A stretch of 64,000 nt of DNA. Origin: Bryum argenteum. Its lineage: Eukaryota; Streptophyta; Bryopsida; Bryales; Bryaceae. Shown in pieces: positions 1 through 11,500 of this stretch. Under the pieces are notes generated by a model, which worked only from the letters and a program-made list of their open reading frames with translations, was not told the DNA's origin and did no database searches. The stretch is from the NCBI GenBank assembly GCA_037043015.1, contig CM073321.1:40382420-40446419 (forward strand), given 5' to 3'. Positions within the stretch are counted from its first letter, which is position 1. Each line of letters opens with the position of its first letter. A program made the translations under genes and the position numbers.

Positions 1-327
1 TGCCATTCGTGCCATTCGGGAGGCCCTCGCAAACCCCAGGACGCCTCCGCCATTTGGCCTGAAGCCACCATCAATTGGGGAGGTCTGGCGAGTTCAAGGT
101 AGAGCTGCCAACCCCGGCACTCGTAGAAATATCGCATCTGCATATCATGTCAACCACACTCCATCGACGGCGAGATCGGCCTCTGCGACGGCGAGATTGG
201 CCTCTGCCTCTACGAGCTTCTTCTGAACGCAAGTCTCGCAGGTCTCATCATCGCAAACAAACTCGCAGGCGACAAGGGACTCCAATTTCTAGGCCAACAG
301 GTGACAATCCGCTCATGGTTGCGTCAT
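1..327. other. Downstream flank of locus A, possible extra exon
   Basis: No complete gene is visible. On the minus strand, a stretch from 222 to 145 follows a plausible AG acceptor and reads as a short helical, Glu/Ala/Leu-rich peptide (EAEANLAVAEADLAV) before a TGA. It could be a further 3' exon of locus A, but I cannot link it by a convincing donor. The rest shows only short overlapping frames. Confidence 0.3.
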
Positions 328-3300
328 TTAACCGCTCACGTTAACACAGCACCCATAGAAGCGACATTCTTCGCCCGTGGTCCGCTCGGTATCGTGTCTG
401 ACAAGCAGTGGATGAGTGGCATCGGGAGTTGACATTCTCGGGGCAGGTATCAGAGTCAAGTAGTTCGCCTTCATGTCCAGAACTTCAATGGCGTGCCCAC
501 AAATCACTGGACTCGCGGCTCTGCTGAATGCCGTCCAACCCAATTGGAGCACGACCGCCATCGAATCCGCGCTGAAGACGACTACGACTCCACAAGACAG
601 GTCGTGTGCAACCATCACCACCGCAGAGCGCTCCAACACGGCCTCACCATGAGAAATGTGCTCGGGACTGAAGCGCCCGGAGCTGGCGATGAATCCAGGA
701 CTGGACTACGTCGGTGTCGGCAGGGCGTCTAACGATCTTTGCTTCGGCGAGATAGAGCCCTAGTGCGCTTGCAAGTGAGTCGCAGAATGAGTGCCGCCAC
801 GAGTAACCCATCGCCAGCGTCCCTCCACGAGTGTCCCACGTCCCACCAGGAGTGTCCCATTACGTGTGACCTTGTGCAAGTGTCCCCTTGCGAGTGCCTG
901 TTCGACTGTCCAAGAGCTTGTGCCCCGGGGCCCGGGCTATAACCATCATACCACATAAACAAAAAAACTAACAAATTGAAGAACTTACCGATCGTGCAGG
1001 GTTCAATGGGCTGCATAGTGGAAGCGAATTGAGGATGTTCCACTCGAGCGCAATCTTGAGGTTGAAGTTCGATGTAAACGCCTCGATCTTCTTACGCACG
1101 GCGTATGAATCCGGGTAAAAGATTACAATCGCCCCGTCGTCATGCAGGTACCTGTACGCAAATTCGGCGATTGTCTTCAGGAACGTCTCTTGATCAGAAT
1201 TCCAGCGTGGAATCTGGTGCTCGGGATCGGATACACCTGGAACACGCAGTCCATCTGGGTACTCCGCCAACATCAAATCGATGCCAGGCCGACCGACTTC
1301 GGGTACGCCTTCAGAATACAAGCGGCGACCTACGGAAACCTGACATGCGTAGATGTCAGGTAACATGAAGACTTCATTTAAATACAAGTAATGGAACATA
1401 ACAAGGAAGAAGTTGTTTACCTCGGAAAGGAAGCTCTTTGCATCCTCGAACTCCTCAGGGAAGGAGCCCGTCATCTTCTTCAGATCCCACCAACGCACTA
1501 ACGTGTCGTTGATTATTTTGACACGAGCGCCAGTTGGGGCCCCTATTGGGTGAATGTCAAGCATCATCCCACGAATTGCAAAAGGAAGCATGGAGCTTTC
1601 GGCTGCAATCAAGGTGTCGGTGGCGCTTGAAGAAGACTTTCCCGAAACATGACCGAGGCGAGCTTTCTTCTGCAGCGGACCACGTTCATTGTGAGCAGGA
1701 CTCTTCTCAAAGTAGTCCTCAATGAACATATCGATGTCGACGCGGGGCAAAGCCTGTCTATCGTCTCCAAGAGCAGCGACCTTCGGAATCGCTTGATTAT
1801 CGTCATCAACCTTCGCATCCAAAGGGGCGGCAGCAGGTGGGGACACCACGGGAAGACGGAGTTTGCGCTTACGCCGACTCGTGGTGGCCTGACTGTCGTC
1901 TAGGTTGATGACTGCCTTCAACTTCATGAGCTCGGGCTCAAGCTTGGAAATCAGGTTCTCTTCGACCTCTGGGAACATACCCTTAGGCATGTCCATGTAC
2001 CAACCACATGGTACATAGTGGTGCTTCTTGTACTCCTTAAGCTGTGCAGCAGTATACATACACTTTTCATCGCTCGTGTTCGTGTAGTTGACGAAGCTCG
2101 TAGGAGACTTCGAAATAGCCTTCGCCGGGAGAAGAACGTGCTTCACATACCGGTAAAGCACTCTCGAGGAAGCCTTCTCGAAGTTTGGTTGCTTCTCAGG
2201 AGGGTTGTTCTTGTGAACGCCCTTCCCTCCCCCTTCCTTGTTCAGCTCCTTGTCCTTGATTGAGAACTCCCTGAAAAATGCGTTTTCCCATAACGCGATT
2301 CGCATCCTCTCGATATACTCGGTTACGGTGTCGATCGGCTCCTCTGCACCCGGTGGGTTGTAATTAATCTCCTGTCTACCCATGTTCATCTCGTCTTCAA
2401 AATCCTTTGCAATTGCAATGGATAGCTGCGAAGGGCACATCACAAAAAATGTTAGAGAAAATATGGCAACAACATGAGACCAAACAGAATAGCAAAGTGG
2501 TTGGAATCTATACCTGAGACCACCACGTCGCCTTGTTGAGGAAGTTCAAGTAAGTTTGCTCACTGAACCCAATCTTGGGAAAGCGCTGATTCTCGCGAAA
2601 CTTGGGCGGCTTGTTCCACCGTTCCAACCAAAGGAGCTTCGTGTCGATGTCCATAGTAGAGATCGCGAAATACCACAGTTTCTCTTGAGACATCTCAATC
2701 TCCCGGAACGTCTCGTAATGCTCCTTGACGAGTTCGAGGAACTTGGGTGTATTATCGGGGTGGCAGATCGGTAACTGCTTCCTTAACTCGCTCAATAGCG
2801 AAGTTTTCTTCTCTTGCACACGCTTGTTGACAACATTGTGTATACTTGCAGCAGTATACTTGCCTGCCTGACAATCACGCCTAAAATCCGAGGCCGCCTT
2901 TGCCGCTTCTTGAGCAAACTCCGTCTGCAAAAGCTTTCCAAGTAAGTCGAGAATTCCGCTTATCATCCTTGCCACTCAAATTCAATGATTCATACCTGGT
3001 ACAAGACGTTGCAAAGTGCACTGGCGGTGAGCTTAAACCATGTAGACTTCGTAAGGTTCTTGAGGTTGGACGCTGCTTCTTCCTCCGCTGTAATTATCCC
3101 CTTGAAATACGACACGTCTTGGCGCCCAATCCTCTGAACCCGGTAGAGTTTGTGCACAAGGTTCAACTGAACATGACTGTTCTCGACTCGCTTGCACATG
3201 GAACAAATTAGATCAAATTATAAGGATATTGCAAGTATCCTCTTTCATCCAGCTTTCAGCTCAAAGTCAAATACACACGCAAGATAAATAGCTCGTGCAA

Positions 3301-4034
3301 GTTGGAATACAAAGTATGGTATGTAACTTACCAGTTAATTTCATGGAGCGCAGTCAACGCGGTCATGTTGTCACCTTTGAGGTCAAGCAAGATGCAATCG
3401 ACCCTGAAATGCCATGATGGATCATGGGATTTCTCTGCATTGATGTATGGCAACCAGACCTCCAACCGATGGTTTCCGTCCCAAACGTGAAACATTTTCC
3501 CTGAAAACTTCTGAAGGTCAGGATCGGCTTGCAAGAAATCCTCAAATTCGGCATTTACCTTCACCCAATTAGGGCTCCACGAGGCAATGGTTTCTGGCGT
3601 CACGTCCACCGTCTTCACCTTGCCTGGTTCTTTGTTGTCGTTCTCGATTGCAACGTAGAAGATTCCTTGACCTTCCACGTAGCCAACATCACGAAAGTGA
3701 TCCTGGAGTCTGGCTATGTCGGATTTCATCGCTGGCCTCACAACTGGCAGTCCCAACATTCGACAAAGCGGGATACACATCCGCGATTTGTGAACTGGTT
3801 GGAAGCGCAATTGCTGAATTTTAGAGACACTCTTGGTAGCTTCCGAACCGACAAGATTGTTGACCTCCTTATTCACATCGGCCTCCGAGAGCACGTCAGC
3901 ATCCGCTTGCTCTTCTTCTTCTACTTCAAGAGCAGGGAACTCGTCAGGAGGACATCCTTCATCTGCAACATCTGACTCCTATGGGACGTTGCCGTCAGCA
4001 TCCTCCAAGGCGTCATCACCAGCTCTGCCTCCAT
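328..4034 (-). CDS. Locus A body: ParB/Srx-like plus DNA-methyltransferase-like protein
   Basis: Five minus-strand exons fit GT-AG splicing with matching phases: 4034-3332, 3176-2996, 2924-2514, 2425-989 and 705-328. The first encodes an acidic stretch and then a ParB/sulfiredoxin-like region with the hallmark [11 protein letters not shown]. The 2425-989 exon has a charged linker (KKARLG, RKRKLRL) and then [12 protein letters not shown], in the place of motif IV (D/N-PP-Y) of amino-methyltransferases, followed by [14 protein letters not shown] and [13 protein letters not shown], which resemble later strands of that fold. The last exon has [13 protein letters not shown] and [13 protein letters not shown], in the place of motif I (FxGxG) and the acidic residue after it. 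Both catalytic and AdoMet motifs are altered, so methylation activity is doubtful. One in-frame TAG lies at 3981-3979. The 81 bases from about 1431 to 1351 are AT-rich, start GTAAAC and end GTCAG, and may be an in-frame intron. Bacterial and phage proteins combine ParB-like and methylase domains in this order; the assignment here is inference from motifs. Confidence 0.5.
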
Positions 4035-6111
4035 CTGCAAGATTACAACATCAGATTGTAAGAAGAACGTTTAAGCATTTCCCAAAAGCCATTTCAGCGG
4101 GACTCCGGAATCAGCGTTCGCCGTGTCGTGAAGGTGATTCTCGATGATGTGTGCTCGGATGCGGGGCTATAGCTGTCGAGGGCCAGGTCCACGAACTCCT
4201 TCCAAACTTCACAGCACAATCAAAGCGGGCAATATCAGCACTAATCTTGGAAGGGTAGAGCTAATAACGATAAGCTAACGTAACATGAGCTGCAAATGGA
4301 GCAAGAGCTAGCGGATCGTGCCCGTGCGCACCTCATTGATCATAGTGGTTGTCGGCTCCTGTCTCGTCGAGAATCGTGTGGAGAGCATCATGACCTTCCA
4401 CCAACATGTCACTTGGAATTTTCGTGCATCTGGCTGCAAGATCATCACAAGGGACTGTTATAGAACTTATTGCCATTTCCGCGATAGTCAACATGCTCAC
4501 CTCATGTACGTACTCACATTCACATACACAAGCACAAACTTTGGAAGCGAGGGCCAAGACAATAGCTATTCTTGACGCACCTGGATACCATGATCAATGC
4601 AGAACAGCTCCCTGCAGGCGATGCCTACTAAAATTTGTGCTTGATCCGCGGGAATGGACAAGGACTCTCACGGTGAGGCCACGACAACCTGAGCTCATAC
4701 AAGACATAACCTGCTTTCAGCTTGCACTTTGCCTGCTTTCGGCATGTACGACGACTCGACAAGTGCCCCGCCTGAAGTGCCTCAAATCGAGTACGAGTGT
4801 CCCAGTGCCATTGTGCCGCCACAATTAACCCGCTACAAGCGTCCCACCACGAGATACCAAGTGCGAGTCTCCCACTGCGCGTGTCTGCTCGTGTTCCAGT
4901 GCATAAGCGTCTTCCCCACGACGAGTGTCCCGGTCACCCTAGCTCCCTTTCTGCAAGGATCATAAATCCTGGTTAAGCATTTCAAAGTAACAGAGTATCA
5001 AAAGTGAAAGCTCGTCACACTGTCGGGAGAATGAATCAACCTCAGCGAGCACAAAAGGAAGTCGTGTTCGAGTGTTCCATTGCAATTCGACTGCCCCACT
5101 GCAAGTGCGTGTGACCGGAGCTGTTGTGCCGCGACTTGCGGCCGGTTTCGAGCGTCCCACCGCGACTTTGCGTGTGCGAGGGTCTTAATTCAAGTGTCAT
5201 AATACGAGTGGGAGTGCGAGTGACACGGCGAATGCGAATGGTCTCATGCAGGTGTGCCGCCACTACTTGCCCATCACGAGCAACTCACAACGTCTGTTTC
5301 ATTGCCACGGACCCAGTTCGAGTGACAGTGCGATGCAAGTAAGAGTGTCCCGGTGTGGTTGCAAGTGGCCCCTTGCGGGTGTACCGCCACGAGCCAACTG
5401 CCACGAGCGTCCCACCAAGAGGAGTGTGCCAGTCTAAGGTGACCAGTTCATGAGTTTTTGTGCGAGAGCGACCGTTCCGCGGCGTGTGTCCCGTTCGATG
5501 TCCCAATTCTCGTCCTGCACAGATCGTTACTCAAGGTTTAGCAAATCGATTAAACAAAGTATCAATAAGCCACACTGAATGCAAATTGCAAAATTCAGAG
5601 GTGGAAAAGCCAAGCAACCGAAGCACTTGCGATCAGACCAGATAGTACGGAATCGGAGGTGTTTGTTATGAGTGACTGTCTGTCGCAAGTGCGACTGTCT
5701 CTTTGTGGGTATGCCGCCACTAGTGGCCTGCCCCGAGCGTTTCACCGTTTCACCATTGTATGGCTGTGCCGGAGTCGCAATCGCCAGGACAGACGCAGTC
5801 CCACGCGTTCTATGACAATCGAACTAGGAACTTCACAGACTTCGTATGGGTGCGCGACACTACTGGTTTGCCCGGAGCTGTGCCGCCACGACAGTTCCTA
5901 TCTGCGAGTGCGAGTGTCCGGGCGAAAGCGAGTTGTTGTTGCGCGTGTGCCGCCACAAGTGGCCCTCCACGAGCGTCCCACCACATCTGTGCCAATGTAA
6001 AGGACGCAGTTTGAGTGTCAGAGGGCGAGGCTTGACAATGGCTGCGAGGGGATGGAATTGGTAACTGAGGATCGTTCCCGCCACCCCTCTCATCATCCCG
6101 CAACTGGTGTT

Positions 6112-7831
6112 GTGTTATTTTTCGATCATCTTGCTAACCTGCTGATAAGCCACAAAATTGGAGCGAAGCCACAAAATTGGATGGAAGTGGAACCTCAATG
6201 TGAGGGTCCGTGAATGCGTCAGTAAGAGGCTTACCATTGCTGGCCGGTGTTGAAGAGGGAAATTGCATTACCAACACGGCTTTGCCAATGCCAGGGACCC
6301 AGTTCGAGTGTCATGGTTTGATGCAAGTCCGAGCGTCTTGGTGTGGGTGCGAGTGGCGCAGTGCGGGTGTGCCGCCATGACTGACCTTCTTCAAACGTCA
6401 CACCACAACAAGTGAGCCAGTGCAAGGTGACCAGTTCACGAGTTTCATTGCGATTGCGACCGTTCCTCGAAGTCCTTCCTGGTCATCCAATTTCTCGTCC
6501 TGCAGATCGATGAACCAACAATGTATCAGTATGCAACAATGCAAGCATATTACGAAGGTCGAGGTCAATGTTACAGTAGCACTTGCTTACAGATCAGGAA
6601 GCTCGGATTCGCAGGTCCTCGCGATGCGAGTGTCTCCTTACGGGTGTGCCGCCACTTCTGCCCTGCCCCGAGCGTTACTCCATGGCTTGGCCTGTGTGAG
6701 CATACCATATCGAGTATCATAGAACGATATGAAGTTCGAGTGTCTCGAGCGTGACTCCACAAGTGCGTGTGTCAGAGCGCGAGTGTCTCGGCGACTGTGA
6801 ATGCTCCCTTCCCCGGGTGTGCCGCCACTTGTATCCCGCCACGTCCATCACACTACGACTGGCTCAGAGCAAGTCTGCCGCCACTTAAGGCCCGGCAGTG
6901 ATACATTACTTGTTGTGTGCCGGTGCTCGAGATTGTGTGCCGGCGCCTTTTGTTACTCTGCCGAACCCGGCAAGTGAGATTCAACACTTCTGACGGGAGC
7001 TACAAGGCAAGAAATGATCCTGTACTCTGAGCTCGCGCCCCGTGGTGGTTTGCCGGCGCCCAAAAGATCATCAGCCGGTTGCAAGGGTCAGATGCCGGCA
7101 GATTGGGATGGTCTGCCGGCACAAAGGGGGTCCTGCCGCTGCCGGCACCTTGGCAGGTGATATAGCGCTTAGGGCGTGTGCCGGCACGGAGGGGATGGCT
7201 GCCGCTGCCGGCGCCCTTGGAAGTGTGCCGGCGTTGAGGAACTGAATCCCGCTGCCACCGCTTGCGGACGTGTGCCAGCGCGAATGCTTTCCCTGCCGCT
7301 TCCGGCGATGGCGTGTCGTTGAGTGCAAAGGGTGAGTGCCGCCAAGGATGACCCTTGAGAGCGTCCCACAACGATTTACTGTGCGGGTGTGTCAGTACGA
7401 GTGACCCGCCTAGAGCGTCCGAATGCGTGTGTGCCGCCACGAATGACTTTCAACGATCATCTTGCCGCCACGAATGACCTTCACGAATGCGTGTGTGCCG
7501 CCACGAATGACCTTCACGAATGCGTGTGTGCCGCCACGAATGACCTTCAAAGATCATCTTGCTAACTTGCTGATAAGCCACAAAATTGGAGCGAAGCCAC
7601 AAAATTGGATGGAAGTGGAACCTCAATGTGAGGGTCAGTGAATGCGGCAATAAGAGGCTTATTATTGTTGGCCAGTGTTGAAGAGGGAAATTGCATTACC
7701 ACCACGGCTTTGCCAATGCCAGGGACCCAGTTCGAGTGTCATGGTTTGATGCAAGTCCGAGCGTCTTGCTGTGGGTGCGAGTGGCGCCGTCCGGGTGTGC
7801 CGCCATGACTGACCTTCTTCAAACGTCCCAC
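6112..7831 (+). repeat. Direct segmental repeat, unit A (6112-6412 and 7551-7831)
   Basis: A block beginning GATCATCTTGCTAAC and containing AAGCCACAAAATTGG twice recurs about 1.44 kb downstream with roughly 95 percent identity by eye. Both copies end in the same GCCGCCATGACTGACCTTC stretch. It shows local duplication inside the intronic repeat field. Confidence 0.75.
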
Positions 7832-8173
7832 CGTGAGGGTCAGATGCCAGCGGATTGGAATGGTCTGCCGGCACAAAGGGGGTCCAGCCGCTGCCGGCAC
7901 CTTGGCAGGTGAACCAGCGCTCGGTGCGTGTGCCGGCACGGAGGGGATGGCTGCCGCTGCCGGCGCCCTTGGAAGTGTGCCGGCATTGAGGAACTGAATC
8001 CCGCTGCCACCACCCGTGGATGTGTGCCGGCGCTCCCTGCCGCTTCCTGCGATGGCGTGTCGTTGAGTGCCAAGGGTGAGTGCCGCCAAGGATGACCCTT
8101 GAGAGCGTCCCACAACGATTTACTGTGCGGGTGTGTCAGTACGAGTGACCCGCCTAGAGCGTCCGAATGCGTG
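7083..8173 (+). repeat. Direct segmental repeat, unit B (7083-7440 and 7846-8173)
   Basis: A GC-rich block beginning GGTCAGATGCC and rich in TGCCGGCAC recurs with small deletions. The second copy ends at GTCCGAATGCGTG. There chromovirus copy 1 is inserted; the first copy shows the uninterrupted version, GTCCGAATGCGTGTGTGCC. Confidence 0.75.
7463..7548 (+). repeat. 33-bp tandem repeat, about 2.6 copies
   Basis: Units start at 7463, 7496 and 7529 and begin TGCCGCCACGAATGACCTTC, followed by ACGAATGCGTGTG. They are identical by eye. They lie in the GTGCCGCCAC repeat field and show that it grows by local tandem duplication. Confidence 0.85.
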
Positions 8174-9460
8174 TGTCGCAACCCTTGCTAGCTCACCTTG
8201 GCTTACACCAACTTTTTCCCAACTCTAGCAAGTGTCACGAGCGCTAACTCTGCACATCCCCCACATGCACAAAGTTAGCTCTCCATACCAACCACCGAGC
8301 TCACCGCTTGGTTATCAATCCCTCTTACTCATGCAACCGGGACTCAACCCCTTCGTAGGTAGCCAATGGTTAGGTGCGGACTTCCACTTATGTCCAAGGC
8401 CCAACTTGGTGGCACTCCCATACCACGCGGCCTAACCGCACTTGGTGGTGTCTCCTCACCACCGCCCATGACCACCATGGTGACCCCAAGGCCACCAAGT
8501 AATCACAATGCCGGCGGTGAGACACCACCCCACATCGGTAGCACTCATGGTCCTCATTTTGCCTATATGAGTCCCCGTGGTGAAGCCCCAACACTAGCTC
8601 CCCCACCGGGACTCACCTTGTCCTTATGAGCCACCGTGGTGAAGCCCCAACACTAGCTCCACCCACCGTGCTTCATTTTGCACTTTGAGTCCCCATGGTG
8701 GAGCCCCAACACTAGCTCCACCCATTGGGACTCACCTTGGCTTGGGAGTCCCCATGGTGAGGCCCCAACACTAGCCACACCACTCGGGACTCCCACCTTG
8801 GTCACCACCAAGGCACCATGGGAGTGGGGAGGGAGACCAGCCCTCCCCATAGTATACTCTGTGGGATTCGGCAGCCCCCTGGTCCTAGGTGAAGGGCTGG
8901 ACCCTCACACCTCTAAGGTTTGGAAGACCACCCAATCTCCCAATGCCTTAGCCGCTGGAAGGCCCGGGAGACTTCCCGAACCTTCCAGGGCTCGTATCTA
9001 CCTCGTCCCGCATCCAAACGCGACGAGCGACCACTCTATCGACATCTACTCGTCAAGTAGATGCCGATAGACACCTTACTTGCCTCATTCCGACAAGTAT
9101 TGAGGGAGTTATGCCCCTCTGAAGATTCGGGAGTCCCGGGCCAGCTTCCCAGTCCAGCACTGTCCCTGGACAGCACTCCCTTTAGTCCCACAATCTTCCA
9201 TAACTTTTAGCTCACACCTCCAAATGAGGTGCTCCTTAGCATCCGGAATCGTGGCAACATGAGCTTCCATAATCTCATGTCCATTCCCTCGTGGCTCCTA
9301 GTCTCCGTGGGTGAGAGGCGTCTCCAACGCCCGGGGTCCTCTCCCACACTAGGCCCACTTAGGTTCCCTTCACCTTGGCACCCCAAGGCCCGGGCGTCAC
9401 TCCGGTGTCCCCCTTGGGCCCTTGGTGTTGTGGGCACTCCTCAAGGAGAGGTGCGCGACA
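8174..9460 (-). repeat. 3' LTR of chromovirus copy 1
   Basis: It is 1287 bp and nearly identical to the partner LTR at 14932-16217. On the minus strand it starts TGTCGCGCACC directly after a purine run (GGTGGGGGTGAG), a fitting polypurine tract. It contains internal repeats of the type CTAGCTCCACCCA with CCCCAACA (about 8590-8780), each roughly 65 bp apart, which may hold regulatory sites. Confidence 0.93.
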
Positions 9461-10259
9461 CTCACCCCCACCTAATGGAGTCGATGCCCTCATCGACTAT
9501 ACTTGTAGTCGGTCACACCAACTCTTGGGTTGCCATCCCCATTGGTGCAAGCATTGTGTTTCACCGGGCGCGACCCCACAATGCACTCTCAAACTTTGGC
9601 AAAGTCTCAAAGGTGTCGTCACTAGGTGGTCGGTTTAGAACCCTGGACTTCTTCCAAGGCAACTAAACTACTCTAGACCCACCTACTTTGAGACCCTCTT
9701 GGATTGCCCTTACCTTGGCTCTCCAAGTTAGGCTCCACTAGCCTAACACTTCTTCCTTGACTACTAGGCTGGACCTCAATGCTTCCACCAAGTTGTCTTG
9801 GTTGCAAACCCAAGATGGCTTTTACACCACGACTCGATCGCACGGGGGTAATGCCAAGTTCCGCCCAACTCGGATCCCACTATCTCTTTCAAGGCATGGG
9901 TTCATGACTCCCATGCACTAGCTTGCACTAGTTTGTGGGAGTGGCGCTTTTATGAGCACGCGCCATTACCTTGTCCCCCGCCCGGACAAGCCCAAGGCCA
10001 AGGGACTTCATGGTTTTATCCACTCTTTCTCCTAGCCTTGGTCCCCATTACTCGGCCTTCCCAACTCGGTTTCACATCTCTATTCCCCCTCTTCCACCAA
10101 CTTAGCACAAGTACAAGACTAGGACTCCATCTCATACTCTTCTCTTTGCACACACCAAAGCCAAACTTTATTGCCAAATCCAAAGAACAAGTACAAGTGT
10201 TGTGGATCTACGCCCAAGCTACAAGTCATCCTCCCCCACTACGGAGGTTGATGTCCTCA

Positions 10260-10508
10260 TCAATGCCTAAGTTGCTTCTTGTTGGAGCTCCTATGCTTCT
10301 CAAAGTTCTCCACCACCTCCTTAGCATTCACCATGTCCTTTGCCGCCACCCACGTTGCTTCTTTCTCGTGGTATCCTCGCCACTTCACAAGGTATTCCTT
10401 GCTCTTGTTTTTGAGGTTCCTACTCTTGAGGATGGCCTCTACCTCATATTCCAAATGTTGTCCAACCAACTCTGGTGGTGGCGAATCACTTGCTTGCGAT
10501 CCGGCCAC
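10260..10508 (-). CDS. Chromodomain of copy 1
   Basis: A reading frame of 82 residues carries YEVEAIL, YLVKWRGYHEKEATW and a final helix (AKEVVENFEK). This is a complete chromodomain with the aromatic positions expected for methyl-lysine binding. In chromoviruses it is the C-terminal extension of integrase and directs insertion to marked chromatin. Here it is out of frame with the integrase fragments upstream (10531-11500), so it is part of a broken polyprotein. Confidence 0.85.
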   Translation of the reverse strand: MAGSQASDSPPPELVGQHLEYEVEAILKSRNLKNKSKEYLVKWRGYHEKEATWVAAKDMVNAKEVVENFEKHRSSNKKQLRH

Positions 10509-10530
10509 AAGGTATCCTCCTTGAATGGCT

Positions 10531-11500
10531 TTAACAATGAAACATGGAATGTTGGATGCACTTTGATCTCGGGTGGTAGCTCCAACTTATACACATCTTT
10601 GAACACCCGTTCCACAATGGGAAACGGACCGCAAACTTGGACATGAACTTTGGAGTGAGGCCTTCGGGCATGGTGAAGTTCTTCACATTCAACAACACCT
10701 TTTGTCCCACCTCATACTCCACTTCACGTCTTTCGGCATTGACTTGCTTCTCATAGCGCCTTCTTGCCTTCTCCAACAACAACTTGGTTTTTTCCAACAT
10801 ATGTTCCCGCTTCTTGGCCAAGTCTTCACCATCTTGGTTGAACTACGGTGTTGAATGTGCCCCCTCGAGAGCTAAGTCGGCGAGGTTGGAGTGGCTCCAC
10901 TCCATAGGCCACTTTGAAAGGTGACTCCTTAGTCGCCGAGTGTGTGGCCGCATTGTAATCGAACTCCGCCAACCCCACATAGTCTACCCAATCACGTTGG
11001 TCCGCACTCACAAAGTTCCTCAAGTATTGGTTCAAGACCCCATTCACCCTTTCGGTTTGCCCATCTGTTTGGGGATGAAAGGCGAGTGCTAAATGTCAAC
11101 TTGGTTCCCACCTTCCTAAAAAAGTGTCTCCAAAATGCACTTGTGAACTTTGGGTCTCGATCGACACAATCACTCTTGGCAACCCGTGATGCTTCCACCA
11201 TGCATCGAGAAAGATCTTGGCGGTCTCAAGCGCGATTAGCGGTTCCTCTAGTTGGCACCATATGAGCCAACTTGCTAAACCGATCCACCATCACTAAGAT
11301 GGCATCATACCCTTGCGACTCGGGAAGGCTTGTGATGAAGTCCATAGACACACTATGCCAAGGACCCGGCGGAATTGGCAATGGTTGCAACAAGCCCGCT
11401 TGCTTTTGATATGAAGCCGGTTAAGTTGGCACTTCACACAAGTCTTCACAAAGTGGGTTATGTCATCTTTCATCCCCGGCCAATAGTACCTCCTTGACAC
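10531..11500 (-). pseudogene. Integrase region of copy 1, frame-broken
   Basis: Pieces in different frames read RRYYWPGMKDDITHFVKTC with CVKCQLN (the CC half of the HHCC zinc site), DRDPKFTSAFW (second catalytic Asp), and NGVLNQYLRNFV with GLAEFDYNAATHSATKESPF (core C-terminal part). The first catalytic-Asp block and the TDGQTER block are split by frameshifts. The integrase would insert the cDNA. It cannot be made as one protein from this copy. Confidence 0.85.

Larger units (their letters stand above)
4035..8173. repeat. GTGCCGCCAC-type clustered repeats in the large intron of locus A
   Basis: No supportable gene. The stretch is built of degenerate short repeats around GTGCCGCCAC, CGAGTGTCCCA and GCGAGTG on the plus strand. 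It is interleaved with less repetitive segments that often begin near CTGCA-AT (4960, 5515, 6500). From about 6890 a second motif, TGCCGGCAC/GCCGGCG, dominates. The same material resumes at 16218 after the retrotransposon, so the two halves were once continuous. Frames here are repeat artefacts. Confidence 0.7.

Noticed and set aside
328..2425. Active DNA adenine or cytosine-N4 methyltransferase
   Set aside because: The motif IV position reads AEYP rather than D/N/S-PP-Y, and the motif I position reads FSADS rather than FxGxG; activity cannot be claimed.
8366..9666. Long plus-strand frames in the LTRs (for example 8366-8629, 8678-9070, 9229-9666)
   Set aside because: They repeat in every LTR copy, lack domains, and are Pro/Gly/His-rich composition effects of the LTR.
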